Assembly: GCF_943372915.1 (NCBI RefSeq)
Contig: NZ_CALSAN010000008.1
Span: 62,001 to 126,000, forward strand
From: Ferrovibrio terrae_A
GTDB lineage: Bacteria > Pseudomonadota > Alphaproteobacteria > Ferrovibrionales > Ferrovibrionaceae
Direction: 5' to 3'
Length of the DNA stretch: 64,000 nt
The notes under the pieces were generated by a model that worked only from the letters and a program-made list of their open reading frames with translations, was not told where the DNA came from and did no database searches. This document shows, piece by piece, positions 33,868 to 42,766 of this stretch (position 1 is the first letter of the stretch; every line of letters begins with the position of its first letter). The position numbers and the translations under genes are program-made.

Positions 33868-34650
33868 TCAGTTCAATACGGCGGCAATGAATTCGCGGGT
33901 GCGGGCCTGTTGCGGGCTGCTCAGTATCTGTTGCGGCGGACCGGCCTCGACAATGCCGCCACGATCCATGAACACGACGCGATGCGCCACTTCGCGGGCA
34001 AAGCCCAGCTCATGGGTCACTACGATCATGGTCATGCCGCTGCCGGCCAGACCACGCATTACATTCAGCACCTCGCCTACCAGCTCAGGGTCGAGCGCCG
34101 AGGTGGGTTCATCGAACAGCATCAACTTGGGCTTCATGGCCAGGGCACGGGCAATCGCCACGCGTTGCTGCTGGCCGCCGGACAGCTGCGCCGGATAGGC
34201 GTCGCGCTTGTCGGCGAGGCCGACGCGCTCCAGCAGCGTCATCGCCTCGTCCACGGCCTCGGCCCTGCGGCGCCTCTGCACGGTGACCGGTCCTTCGATG
34301 ATATTCTGCAGCGCAGTCATATGCTGGAACAGGTTGAAGCGCTGGAACACCATGCCGGTGGCCAGCCGCTGTCGCGCCACCTCGGCATCCGACAGCGGGT
34401 AGAGCCTGTCGCCGCTGCGGCGATAGCCAATCAGTTCGCCATCGATCCAGACCGCGCCGCCATCAATGCGCTCGAGCTGGTTGAGGCAGCGCAGGAAGGT
34501 GCTCTTGCCCGAGCCGGACGGCCCGATGATGCACAGCACCTCGCCATGATTGATATCGAGCGAGACATCCTCCAGCGCCGTGAAGCTGCCGAAGGTTTTC
34601 TTCAGGTTACGGGCCACTAGCATCGGGCCATTCTGCATGGCAACGCTCAT
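33868..34650 (-). CDS. polar amino acid ABC transporter ATP-binding protein
   Basis: This 260-residue GlnQ-type ATPase has Walker A GPSGSGKST, ABC signature LSGGQQQRVAIARAL, Walker B LMLFDEPTSALDPE and switch histidine in VVTHELGFA. Its ATG overlaps the permease stop by 4 nt (ATGA), so the two are translationally coupled. It energises import with the single permease 34647-35531. Confidence 0.95.
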   Translation of the reverse strand: MSVAMQNGPMLVARNLKKTFGSFTALEDVSLDINHGEVLCIIGPSGSGKSTFLRCLNQLERIDGGAVWIDGELIGYRRSGDRLYPLSDAEVARQRLATGMVFQRFNLFQHMTALQNIIEGPVTVQRRRRAEAVDEAMTLLERVGLADKRDAYPAQLSGGQQQRVAIARALAMKPKLMLFDEPTSALDPELVGEVLNVMRGLAGSGMTMIVVTHELGFAREVAHRVVFMDRGGIVEAGPPQQILSSPQQARTREFIAAVLN

Positions 34651-35531
34651 GCCAATGCTCCCGTGCGTTCGGTCTGTACGGCCTTGCGCTGGCCCTTGCC
34701 GAAATAGCGCTCCAGGAAATGCTGGCCGATGCTGAGCACGGTGACCACCGCCAGATACCAGATGGCGGCCACGAACAGCATTTCGATCACGTAGTTGTTG
34801 GCATAGTAGATCGTCTGCGCATTGCGCAGGATTTCGGAATACTGGATCACGCTGGCAATCGAGGTCAGCTTCACCATGCTGATCACCTCGTTACCGACCG
34901 GCGGGATGATGACGCGCATCGCCTGCGGCATCACGATGCGGCGCAGTGCCGTCAGCCGGGTCATGCCGATGGAGGATGCCGCCTCGGTCTGGCCGCTATC
35001 GACCGACAGGATGCCCGAACGTACCACTTCCGCCGTATAGGCACCCTGGTTGATGCCAAGCCCCAGCAAGGTCGCGACAAACGGCGTGATCAGCTCGACG
35101 GTGCGGATGCTGAACACATCGGGGATGCCGATGCGCGGAAATACCAGCGCCAGATTGAACCACAGCAGCAGCTGCAGGATCAGCGGCGTGCCGCGGAAAA
35201 ACCAGATGTAGAGAACGGCAACGCCCTTCAGCACCGGATTGGGCGACATCACCATGACGGCGAACAGCACACCCAGCGTGATGCCCAACAGCATGGCACA
35301 GGCGGTCATGATGATGGTGTTGACCAGGCCGGTGAGAATGGCCGGCGCGGTGAAGAACTGCCCGACGACCTTCCAGGCGATCTGGCCATCGGCAAAGGCT
35401 TTCACGATGAACAGCAGGATGACAAGGATCGCGGCAGCCGCCAGCCAACGGCCATAATGGCGTGGCTTCACGATGCTGAGCTTGCCGATATCGTAATCGG
35501 GCCCTGCTGTTGAAGTGACTGTATCGCGCAT
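34647..35531 (-). CDS. polar amino acid ABC transporter permease
   Basis: This 294-residue inner-membrane permease carries a longer N-terminus than most HisM-family proteins, including an extra first helix (RWLAAAAILVILLFIVKAF). The family FFRGTPLILQLLLWFNLALVF segment and the EAA loop around TEAASSIGMTRLTALRRIVMPQAMR follow. Only one permease gene is present, so a homodimer is likely. It starts 60 nt after argH, separated by a 7-bp hairpin. Confidence 0.93.
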   Translation of the reverse strand: MRDTVTSTAGPDYDIGKLSIVKPRHYGRWLAAAAILVILLFIVKAFADGQIAWKVVGQFFTAPAILTGLVNTIIMTACAMLLGITLGVLFAVMVMSPNPVLKGVAVLYIWFFRGTPLILQLLLWFNLALVFPRIGIPDVFSIRTVELITPFVATLLGLGINQGAYTAEVVRSGILSVDSGQTEAASSIGMTRLTALRRIVMPQAMRVIIPPVGNEVISMVKLTSIASVIQYSEILRNAQTIYYANNYVIEMLFVAAIWYLAVVTVLSIGQHFLERYFGKGQRKAVQTERTGALA

Positions 35532-35549
35532 GTCTGCGTCCCCCGACTG

Positions 35550-35567
35550 GCTGCGGTATCCCGCAGC
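35550..35567 (-). other. hairpin between argH and the ABC permease
   Basis: The repeat GCTGCGG-TATC-CCGCAGC forms a 7-bp stem with a tetraloop, immediately upstream of the permease. No T-tract follows, so a message-processing or stabilising role is more likely than termination. Confidence 0.4.
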
Positions 35568-35591
35568 GCCGCATGCAAAAAAACTACCTAT

Positions 35592-37031
35592 TCAGAAGCG
35601 CGGCCCCGCGTAAGTTTCGCACCACGTTTTCTGTTCCGCACCCAGCTTGCGCAGGCGCCCGAGCTGTTCTTTCACCCGCTCCGGCGCCGTGCCGCCATAC
35701 CCCTGCCGTGCCGCAACGGCCGCCTGCGGCGTCAACGCTGCCTTGATCGAGATATCGAGCCGCGGATCGACCAGGGCAAGATCGGCCGCGCTGACATCCT
35801 CCAGCCCGATGCCACGTTCCTCGCAAAGCCGTACCAGCGCACCGGTGATCTCATGGGCATTGGCAAACGGCACGCCGCGGCGCGACAGCCAGTCGGCCAC
35901 TTCGGTGGCGAGCGTGAAGCCTTCGGTCGACTGCTTCAGCAGCGTGTCGACATACACCTTCATGGTGCGGACCAGCCCGGTCATCGCCGGCAGCACCAGC
36001 GTCAGGCCGTCGATGGCGTCGAAGGCCGCCGCCTTGTCCTCGATCATGTCGCGGTTATAGGCCAGCGGCAGGCCCTTCAGGGCCACCAGCATGGAGGCCA
36101 GATCACCGATCAGGCGGGCCGAACGCCCGCGCGTCAGTTCGGCAATATCGGGATTCTTTTTCTGCGGCATGATGGAAGAGCCGGTGGCGAAGGCATCGTC
36201 CAGCTCGATCCATTTGAACTGGCGCGACGACCACAGCACGATCTCTTCTGACAACCGCGACAGATGCACGCCATGCATGGCTATGGCGAACAGGAATTCG
36301 GCCACATGGTCGCGGTTGCCGACCGCGTCGATCGAATTCTCGGTCGGCAGATCGTAGCCAAGCTCTTTGGCTGCCAGCTCCGGATGCATGGCAATCGCCG
36401 AGCCGGCCAGCGCAGCGGCACCAAGAGGAGACCGCGCAAAACGCCTGTCCCAGTCCTGCAGCCGGGCGACATCGCGGGCGAAGGCCTGGCCATGGGCCAG
36501 CAGCTGATGCGCAAACAGTATCGGCTGGGCCGGCTGCAGATGCGTGAAGCCCGGCGCGATGGTGCCAAGATGCGCTTCGGCCTGAGCGGCCAGCGCAGCC
36601 TGCAGGTCAAGAATCAGGGCACTCAGCTTGCGGGCCTGGTCGCGCAGGTAGAGGCGCAGATCGTTCGCGGCCTGGTCGTTGCGCGACCGGCCGGCGCGCA
36701 GCTTGCCGCCGAGCGGGCCAAGCCGTTCGGTCATCACCCGCTCGACAAAGGTATGGATGTCTTCATCGGCTTCGGTCGGCGCGATCCTGCCGGCGGCATG
36801 ATCAGCCAGAATCCCCTGCAGCGAGACGGTGATGGTGCTGCATTCCTCGGCTGTCAGCAGACCGGCGCGTTCGAGTTCGCGGGCATGCGCCATCGAGGAG
36901 GTAATGTCATACGGGATCAGGCGGTGGTGATGCGTGGGCGAGCGCGACAGCGCCATCAGTGCGGGATCGGGTGGCGAACGAAACCGAGCGCCCCAGAGGC
37001 GGGCGGGTTCTTCAGTGTGATTGCCGCTCAT
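35592..37031 (-). CDS. argH: argininosuccinate lyase
   Basis: This 479-residue member of the fumarase/aspartase superfamily cleaves argininosuccinate to arginine and fumarate. Signatures are WGARF near the N-terminus, GKLRAGRSRNDQAANDLRLY, GFTHLQPAQPILFAHQLLA and the family signature GSSIMPQKKNPD with the catalytic Ser. It overlaps the upstream ureohydrolase start/stop by 4 nt and precedes the ABC transporter in the same operon, without argG. That context suggests a catabolic or scavenging role, or action on a related N-succinyl guanidino compound. Substrate specificity is uncertain. Confidence 0.93.
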   Translation of the reverse strand: MSGNHTEEPARLWGARFRSPPDPALMALSRSPTHHHRLIPYDITSSMAHARELERAGLLTAEECSTITVSLQGILADHAAGRIAPTEADEDIHTFVERVMTERLGPLGGKLRAGRSRNDQAANDLRLYLRDQARKLSALILDLQAALAAQAEAHLGTIAPGFTHLQPAQPILFAHQLLAHGQAFARDVARLQDWDRRFARSPLGAAALAGSAIAMHPELAAKELGYDLPTENSIDAVGNRDHVAEFLFAIAMHGVHLSRLSEEIVLWSSRQFKWIELDDAFATGSSIMPQKKNPDIAELTRGRSARLIGDLASMLVALKGLPLAYNRDMIEDKAAAFDAIDGLTLVLPAMTGLVRTMKVYVDTLLKQSTEGFTLATEVADWLSRRGVPFANAHEITGALVRLCEERGIGLEDVSAADLALVDPRLDISIKAALTPQAAVAARQGYGGTAPERVKEQLGRLRKLGAEQKTWCETYAGPRF

Positions 37032-38074
37032 GCCGTTGCTCCGGTCTTTTTGATCGACACTAGGCAGAGCAGCGTGAACAGCATCTGGGCGGCCGCCTGG
37101 GCCGTTACCGTGCTGCTGTCATACTGCGGGGCCACCTCCACCACATCGCCACCGACGATATCCAGGCCGGCGAGGCCACGCAGGATCGCCTGCGCCTCGC
37201 GCGGCGTCAGGCCGCCCACCTCCGGCGTGCCGGTGCCCGGCGCGAAAGCCGGGTCGAGGCCATCGACATCGAAGGTGACATAGAGCGGCCCGTCGCCGAT
37301 CACCTTGCGGGCCTTTTCGATCACGGCGGGAATACCCATGCCGTCGATCTCCTCGGCATGGATCACGGTCATGCCGCTTTCCATCGAGAATTCCCACAGA
37401 TATTCGGCGGCACCACGGATACCAATCTGGATGCAGCGCTCCGGATCAAGCACACCATCCAGCACCGCCTGGCGGAATGGGCCGCCATGATGGAACTTGG
37501 TGCCCTCGTATTCGCCGCTGGTGTCGCAATGGGCATCGATATGCACCATGCCGAGCGGGCGATCCGCACCCAGCGCGCGCATGATCGGCAATGTGATGGA
37601 ATGGTCGCCGCCGACCGAAAGCGGAATCACACCGGCCGCCTTGATGCGTTTGTAATACGCTTCGATATCGGCATGACAGGAGGCCAGATCGAAACGGCTG
37701 CGCATCGGCACATCGCCGATATCGGCAACCTTGATCTCGCCCAGCGGCGCCCGGCGCAGCACATGCTCATAGGGCCCGATGCGCTCGATGCCGCGCACGG
37801 CGCGCGGGCCCAGGCGGGCACCGGCCCGGTTGGTGACGCCCAGATCCATCGGCACGCCGACCAGTGCGCAGTCCAGGCCAGCGAAATCGGCGTCGCTGGC
37901 AATCGGGCGATAGGTCGAGCCGACAAAGGTGGCGATATCGGCAAACGGCCATTTGCGCCGTTCGGGGTCGAGGAAAATCTGCGTCGCCACGCGGGCGAAG
38001 TCGGCGTCGAAAATATCGCCGCCCTTGGCGGTGGCATATTTCTCGCGCAATGCCGCGAGTCTGGCCTTGTCCAT
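37028..38074 (-). CDS. ureohydrolase of the agmatinase/guanidinobutyrase family
   Basis: This 348-residue binuclear manganese hydrolase has metal-ligand motifs VGGDHSITL, VHIDAHCDTS and YVTFDVDGLDPAFAPGTGTPE. An N-terminal extension of about 55 residues is typical of guanidinobutyrase and guanidinopropionase relatives, as is FHHGGPFRQAVLDG. It removes urea from a guanidino compound. The gene heads an operon with argH and an amino acid importer, so the substrate could be arginine-derived. The ATG at 38074 with GGGGTG upstream is preferred; a GTG at 38083 would add three residues. A second, shorter ureohydrolase lies at 46035. Confidence 0.9.
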   Translation of the reverse strand: MDKARLAALREKYATAKGGDIFDADFARVATQIFLDPERRKWPFADIATFVGSTYRPIASDADFAGLDCALVGVPMDLGVTNRAGARLGPRAVRGIERIGPYEHVLRRAPLGEIKVADIGDVPMRSRFDLASCHADIEAYYKRIKAAGVIPLSVGGDHSITLPIMRALGADRPLGMVHIDAHCDTSGEYEGTKFHHGGPFRQAVLDGVLDPERCIQIGIRGAAEYLWEFSMESGMTVIHAEEIDGMGIPAVIEKARKVIGDGPLYVTFDVDGLDPAFAPGTGTPEVGGLTPREAQAILRGLAGLDIVGGDVVEVAPQYDSSTVTAQAAAQMLFTLLCLVSIKKTGATA

Positions 38075-38205
38075 GCCGGTCACCCCTACTCTCCCGGCTG
38101 CCTTCGGGGCGGCTGGCTGGGAGGTTTTCTATCGCGCGGCCCTGTTTACCGTCGCATGACAACTTTGCGCTGGACGATGGCTTGCAGACAAGCGAGTTTA
38201 TCGGC

Positions 38206-39129
38206 ATGGGACTTCGAGAGAAAAACTATCGGAAACGACCACCGGCCTCACGCCTGCCGCCCCTCAATGCCTTGCGCGCCTTCGAGGCCGCTGCCCGTCA
38301 CCAGTCGATGACCCGGGCGGCCGAGGAACTGAACGTCACCCATGGGGCGATCAGCCAGCATGTGCGCCAGCTGGAAGCGATGACCGAGGCCCCGCTGTTC
38401 GAGCGGCGCGGCAACCAGCTGAAGCTCACCCCCGCCGGCGCCGCCCTGCTGCAACCGCTGCAACAGGCCTTCGACCTGCTGATGGACGCGACCCGCAGCA
38501 TGGCCGCCGGCGAAACCGGCGGCGAGGTGGTGGTCAGCGCGCCGCCGGCGCTCGCGACGTTGTGGCTGGTGCGCCAGATCGGGCCGCTGCTGGCCCGCCA
38601 TCCGGGCCTGCAACTGCGGCTGATCCCGGCCACCGATCCGCGCCCCGCCCGCGCCGCGCCGGTTGATCTGGCGATCCGCTATGGCGACGGGCGCTGGCCC
38701 GCGCAGATCGTCGACCATCTGTGCGATGTTCAACTGATCCCGGTCTGCAGTCCCACGCTGCTCGAGGGCAAGCGCAGCAGCGGCTTCGCCCTGCTGGAGA
38801 ACATGCCGATTCTCTGCGCCGACAATGGCGATGAATGGGACAAATGGGTGGCCAGCAGCGGCCGGGCCCGGCTGGCTCTGGGTCCGCGCCATTACCTGGG
38901 CAATGCGCTCACCGCCATCGAGATGAGCGCGGCGGGTTTTGGCATCGCCATTGGCGACAATGTCACCACCTCGCGCTACCTGGCCGAAGGCACACTGGTG
39001 CGCCCGGTGGACCACAGCACGCGCGCTGCCAACAGCTTCTACCTAGTCACCCGGCCGGAATCGGAAACCAAGCCGGCGGTCGCGTTGCTGCGCCAGTGGA
39101 TCTGCGAGTGCTTTGTCGCGTTACGCTGA
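38206..39129 (+). CDS. LysR-family transcriptional regulator (GcvA-like)
   Basis: This 307-residue regulator of the GcvA branch has a helix-turn-helix LPPLNALRAFEAAARHQSMTRAAEEL, then VTHGAISQHVRQLE and a substrate-binding-like effector domain with the subfamily motif VDLAIRYGDGRWP. It is divergent from the ureohydrolase operon (132 bp gap) and is its likely regulator. The 3' end overlaps the convergent PuuE-like gene by 9 nt. Confidence 0.9.
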   Translation: MGLREKNYRKRPPASRLPPLNALRAFEAAARHQSMTRAAEELNVTHGAISQHVRQLEAMTEAPLFERRGNQLKLTPAGAALLQPLQQAFDLLMDATRSMAAGETGGEVVVSAPPALATLWLVRQIGPLLARHPGLQLRLIPATDPRPARAAPVDLAIRYGDGRWPAQIVDHLCDVQLIPVCSPTLLEGKRSSGFALLENMPILCADNGDEWDKWVASSGRARLALGPRHYLGNALTAIEMSAAGFGIAIGDNVTTSRYLAEGTLVRPVDHSTRAANSFYLVTRPESETKPAVALLRQWICECFVALR

Positions 39130-40029
39130 GGTCGCCGCCAGCCAGTGCCTGGCGATCGCGGCGCGCGGTGCAATCCAGGCCACACCCGAAGCGGTGATAT
39201 GTGCCAGGATGCGATCGAGCGCGCCGATGCGGCCCGGGCGGCCGATCATGCGCAGATGCAGCCCGATGGAAAGCATGCGCGGGGCGCTGCGGCCTTCCTG
39301 CGCCAGCCAGTCATAGGCATCGGTGACATAGGCGGCAAAATCCGTCGCGCCCTGGAAGCGCTGGGTGTTCTGGAACTGCATGTCGTTGGTGTCGAAAGCA
39401 TAGGGCAGCACGACATGACGCCGCGCGCCGTCGGTTACGAGGAAAGGTAAATCATCGTTATAGGCATCGCTGTCATAGAGGAAACCACCCTCTTCCATCA
39501 GCAGCCGGCGTGTGTTGGCGGATGAGGCCGAGCGCGTGTGCCAACCAAGCGGACGCTGTCCGCCGGTCGCCCTGGTGATCGCCTCGACCGTGCGGGCGAT
39601 GCAGGCGCGCTCTTCCGCCTCCGCCATGCCGGCATGGCTTTGCCAGCGCCAGCCATGGGCCGAGACTTCATGGCCCCGCGTGATGGCATCGGCGGCCAGC
39701 TGCGGCGAACGCTCCACCGCCAGGCCACAGGCACTGACCGTCACCTTGGCCTGATAACGATCGAACAGGTCCATGACGCGCCACCAGGCGGCGCGAGTGC
39801 CGTATTCGAAATGGCTTTCGATGCATGGATCGGCTCCATCGAGGCGATGATGCACCTCGTAGATCGCCTCGTTATGATCATCGCCGCCGGAGATGGTTAA
39901 TTCCGCGCCTTCCTCGAAATTGACCACGAAGGATACCGCGACAGCCGCATCATTCGGCCAGCGCACCATCGGTGGCTTGCCACCATAGCCGGCCAGGTCG
40001 CGCCGCGGTTTCGGAGAATCCAGACTCAC
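39121..40029 (-). CDS. polysaccharide deacetylase-family protein, PuuE allantoinase-like
   Basis: This 302-residue enzyme of the NodB/CE4 fold is closest in pattern to PuuE-type allantoinases: starts RRDLAGYGGKPPMVRWPNDA, then VVNFEEGAELTISGGDDHNEA and ESHFEYGTRAAWWRVMDLFDRY. GHEVSAHGWRWQSH follows, corresponding to the metal-binding HxxxH-like region, and the C-terminal LSIGLHLRMIGRPGRIGALD. PuuE proteins hydrolyse allantoin to allantoate without metal. It is 18 nt downstream of a PotABCD-like importer and is the last gene of that operon. It starts with GTG behind a GGAG SD. Confidence 0.88.
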   Translation of the reverse strand: MSLDSPKPRRDLAGYGGKPPMVRWPNDAAVAVSFVVNFEEGAELTISGGDDHNEAIYEVHHRLDGADPCIESHFEYGTRAAWWRVMDLFDRYQAKVTVSACGLAVERSPQLAADAITRGHEVSAHGWRWQSHAGMAEAEERACIARTVEAITRATGGQRPLGWHTRSASSANTRRLLMEEGGFLYDSDAYNDDLPFLVTDGARRHVVLPYAFDTNDMQFQNTQRFQGATDFAAYVTDAYDWLAQEGRSAPRMLSIGLHLRMIGRPGRIGALDRILAHITASGVAWIAPRAAIARHWLAATSA

Positions 40030-40047
40030 GTGAACAACTCCATTGCA

Positions 40048-40848
40048 TCAGTCCGAGGTGCCGGCCATGCGATTGAGGCCAACGAATTTGTCGCCCAGCA
40101 CCAGCAGCAGGATGGTCGCCGCCAGGATCACGGTGGACAGCGCCGCCAGCGTGGGATCGGGCGCCTCCTCGATATACTGCAGCATCTTGATCGGCAGCGT
40201 CTTGGTGCGCGCGTCGGTCAGGAAGATCGAAATCGGGTAGTTGTCGAAGGAGGCGAGGAAGGCGAAGAAGGTGGCCGTGAAGAAAGATGGCGCCAGCGCC
40301 GGCAGCATCACGCGCATTACAGCACCCGGGAAGGTGCAGCCCAGCGTGCGCGCGGCTTCCACCAGGGTGAAATCGAAGCGGGCCAGCCCGGCCAGCATGG
40401 TGCGCGCCACATAGGGCAGCGTGATCAGCAGATGCGCCAGCAGCAAAGCCGGCCAGGCGGCGGTCAGCCCCACCATGCGGAAACCCTGCAGCAAAGCGAT
40501 GCCAAGCACCAGGCCGGGCAGCATCAGCGGCGAGACCAGCAGCGCAGCCAGCGCATTGGCGCCGGGCAAACGGCCGCGCTGGATGCCGATGGCCGCCAGC
40601 GTGCCAAGCACCAGCGACAACAGTGTCGACAGAAGGCCGATCTGCAGCGACAGCGACAGCGCCAGCCAGAATCCGTCAAGCCGGCCGATGCGTTCATACC
40701 AGCGCAGCGACAATCCACCGGATGGCAGATCAAAAACGGGCGTCGGCGAGAAACTGGTGGCGACGATCACCGCCAATGGCGCCACCAGGAACAGCACGGC
40801 CGCAAGAATGCTGATCCAGGCCAGTGCGATGCCGATGCCCCTGCTCAT
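40048..40848 (-). CDS. spermidine/putrescine-type ABC transporter permease (PotC-like)
   Basis: This 266-residue inner-membrane permease of the PotBC family has about six helices and the conserved cytoplasmic loop around VEAARTLGCTFPGAVMRVMLPALAPS that docks to the ATPase. Its start overlaps the preceding permease stop by 4 nt. The substrate may be a polyamine or another small nitrogen compound, given the deacetylase-like downstream gene. Confidence 0.93.
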   Translation of the reverse strand: MSRGIGIALAWISILAAVLFLVAPLAVIVATSFSPTPVFDLPSGGLSLRWYERIGRLDGFWLALSLSLQIGLLSTLLSLVLGTLAAIGIQRGRLPGANALAALLVSPLMLPGLVLGIALLQGFRMVGLTAAWPALLLAHLLITLPYVARTMLAGLARFDFTLVEAARTLGCTFPGAVMRVMLPALAPSFFTATFFAFLASFDNYPISIFLTDARTKTLPIKMLQYIEEAPDPTLAALSTVILAATILLLVLGDKFVGLNRMAGTSD

Positions 40849-41687
40849 GGTGCACTCCGGTTCAGCCGTGCACTCAGCAGCACGACGCTCAGCGCAATCA
40901 CCAACAGTGCCATGCCGGCCACAGCGCCGAAGGCGGGATCGCGGGCCAGCAGGAATGCCTTGGCGATCAGAGTGGGTAGCGTCTGGTAGCGCTCGCCCAT
41001 CAGCAGCGTGGGCACCACATAGGCCGAGACGGCCAGCGCGAAGACCAATGCCGTGCCCGCGATAATGCCGGGCAGGCTGAGCGGGAAGACGACGCGCAGG
41101 AAGGCGGTCAGCGGCGGCGCACCCAGCGTGGCGGCGGCCTCGCCCAGGCGGCTGTCGATCTGCGCCACCACGGCATAAACCGGCAGGATCATGAAGGGCA
41201 GGAAGATATTGACCGCGCCGATGATCAGCGCCGGCTCGGTGAAGATCAGCCGGACCGGTTCATCGATGATTCCCAAAAGCTGCAGTGCGGAATTCACCAG
41301 CCCGTCGCGACGCAGCAGCACGGTCCAGGCAAAGGCCTTGACGATGACGCCGACCGACAGCGGCAGGAACAGGCAGATCAGCAGCAGGCTGCGTAGCCAC
41401 CCGCGCGCATATAGCAGGCCGAAGGCGGCCGGATAGCCGATCAGGAAGGCAAACAGCGTGGTGAGGCTGGCGAATTTCAGCGAGTTCCAGATGATGCCGA
41501 GGTAATAGCTCTCGCCCAGAAGTCGGGTATAGGCCGCCAACGTGAAACTACCATCGGCGCCACGGATGCTGGCCGGCAGCAGAAGCAGCAGCGGCAACAC
41601 GAACAGCACCACCAGCAGCAGCACCGCCGGCGCCAGCAAGGCCAGCGCGATGCGCTTTTCGCGATTGGCGACCAGCGCCGCGATCAT
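40845..41687 (-). CDS. spermidine/putrescine-type ABC transporter permease (PotB-like)
   Basis: This 280-residue permease with about six helices starts MIAALVANREKRIALALLAPAV. It has the docking loop DSRLGEAAATLGAPPLTAFLRVVFPLSLPGI typical of PotB-family proteins. It forms the translocation pore with the 40048-40848 protein. Its start overlaps the ATPase stop by 4 nt. Confidence 0.93.
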   Translation of the reverse strand: MIAALVANREKRIALALLAPAVLLLVVLFVLPLLLLLPASIRGADGSFTLAAYTRLLGESYYLGIIWNSLKFASLTTLFAFLIGYPAAFGLLYARGWLRSLLLICLFLPLSVGVIVKAFAWTVLLRRDGLVNSALQLLGIIDEPVRLIFTEPALIIGAVNIFLPFMILPVYAVVAQIDSRLGEAAATLGAPPLTAFLRVVFPLSLPGIIAGTALVFALAVSAYVVPTLLMGERYQTLPTLIAKAFLLARDPAFGAVAGMALLVIALSVVLLSARLNRSAP

Positions 41688-42766
41688 GCAGAGGGGTCCG
41701 GATAGACATAGCCGGCTTCCAGCGGCCAGCGCAGATGAATGGCGCTGCCGGCTAGCGGTGCATCGAGACCGGAGATCTCGACGGTCAGTGGTGCGCCGGA
41801 CCCGGCATCGACATGCAGCATGCTGCGCGACCCATGAAACACCGTGGTCTGCAGCCGGCCGCTGATCACATTCTCGCCGGTCGCAGCATCGGACAATGCG
41901 AGGTATTCCGGCCGCGTCGCCAGCACCACCGGCGAACCGACGGCGAAATTGGCCCGGGCGGTCAGCCGCCCCGCAGCGGTTTCAACGACGATCGCACCGC
42001 GCTGCGGCACCTCGACCACGCGGCCCTTCAGCTTGGTGGACAGGCCGACGAAATCCAGTGCGAACAGGGTGGCTGGTGCAGCATAGACGGTTTTCGGATC
42101 GGCGCATTGCTCGATGCGGCCGCCATTCATCACCGCGATGCGGTCCGACATGGTGAGCGCTTCGTCCTGGTCATGGGTGACGAAGATCGCGGTAGCACCG
42201 ATATCCCGCAGCAACTGGCGCAATTCGACCTGCATGCTTTCGCGCAGCTTGCGGTCCAGCGCACTGAGTGCCTCGTCGAACAGCACGATGGTCGGTTCGA
42301 CCGCCAGTGCACGGGCGAGCGCCACGCGCTGCTGCTGGCCACCGGAGAGCGCCGAGACCGGCCGTTCGGCCAGATGCGCCAGCTTCACCAGGCCAAGATA
42401 GCGATCGACGATGCTATCGATTTCGGCTTTCGGTTTGCCATGCACGCGCAGGCCGAAGGCGACATTGCCACGCACGCTCAAATGCGGGAATAGCGCATAA
42501 TTCTGGAACACCACGCCGACATGCCGCTTGTGCGGCGGCAGGCGGGTGATGTCGCGGCCCGCCACCGTCACCGTGCCGCTGTCGGGCAGCGCCAGGCCGG
42601 CAATCGCGCGCAGCAGCGTGGTTTTTCCGCAGCCTGACGGTCCGAGCAGGGTGATGAGTTCGCCAGCTGCCACCGATAGCGTGATGCCATCCAGCACCGT
42701 CGTGGCGCCGAAGCGCTTGCTGACGTCGCGGATATCCAGATGGGCGGCAGCTGGCGCGGCGCTCAC
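41684..42766 (-). CDS. spermidine/putrescine-type ABC transporter ATP-binding protein (PotA-like)
   Basis: This 360-residue ATPase has Walker A GPSGCGKTT, Q-loop VFQNYALFPHLS, ABC signature ALSGGQQQRVALARAL, Walker B IVLFDEALSALD and H-loop VTHDQDEAL. A C-terminal TOBE-type regulatory domain (about residues 240-360) follows. Note the Walker B region reads DEALSALD instead of DEPLSALD, a minor change. It overlaps the binding protein stop by 4 nt. It supplies energy for import with the PotB/C-like permeases. Confidence 0.94.
   Translation of the reverse strand: MSAAPAAAHLDIRDVSKRFGATTVLDGITLSVAAGELITLLGPSGCGKTTLLRAIAGLALPDSGTVTVAGRDITRLPPHKRHVGVVFQNYALFPHLSVRGNVAFGLRVHGKPKAEIDSIVDRYLGLVKLAHLAERPVSALSGGQQQRVALARALAVEPTIVLFDEALSALDRKLRESMQVELRQLLRDIGATAIFVTHDQDEALTMSDRIAVMNGGRIEQCADPKTVYAAPATLFALDFVGLSTKLKGRVVEVPQRGAIVVETAAGRLTARANFAVGSPVVLATRPEYLALSDAATGENVISGRLQTTVFHGSRSMLHVDAGSGAPLTVEISGLDAPLAGSAIHLRWPLEAGYVYPDPSA

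Noticed and set aside
35532..35591. Possible sigma54 promoter ahead of the ABC permease
   Set aside because: A poly-T stretch before GCATGC looked suggestive, but no GG-N10-GC pair was found and the gene is internal to an operon.
40030..40989. Plus-strand open frame opposite the PotC-like permease
   Set aside because: Gln/Arg/His-rich with no hydrophobic structure; the minus strand encodes a typical permease.
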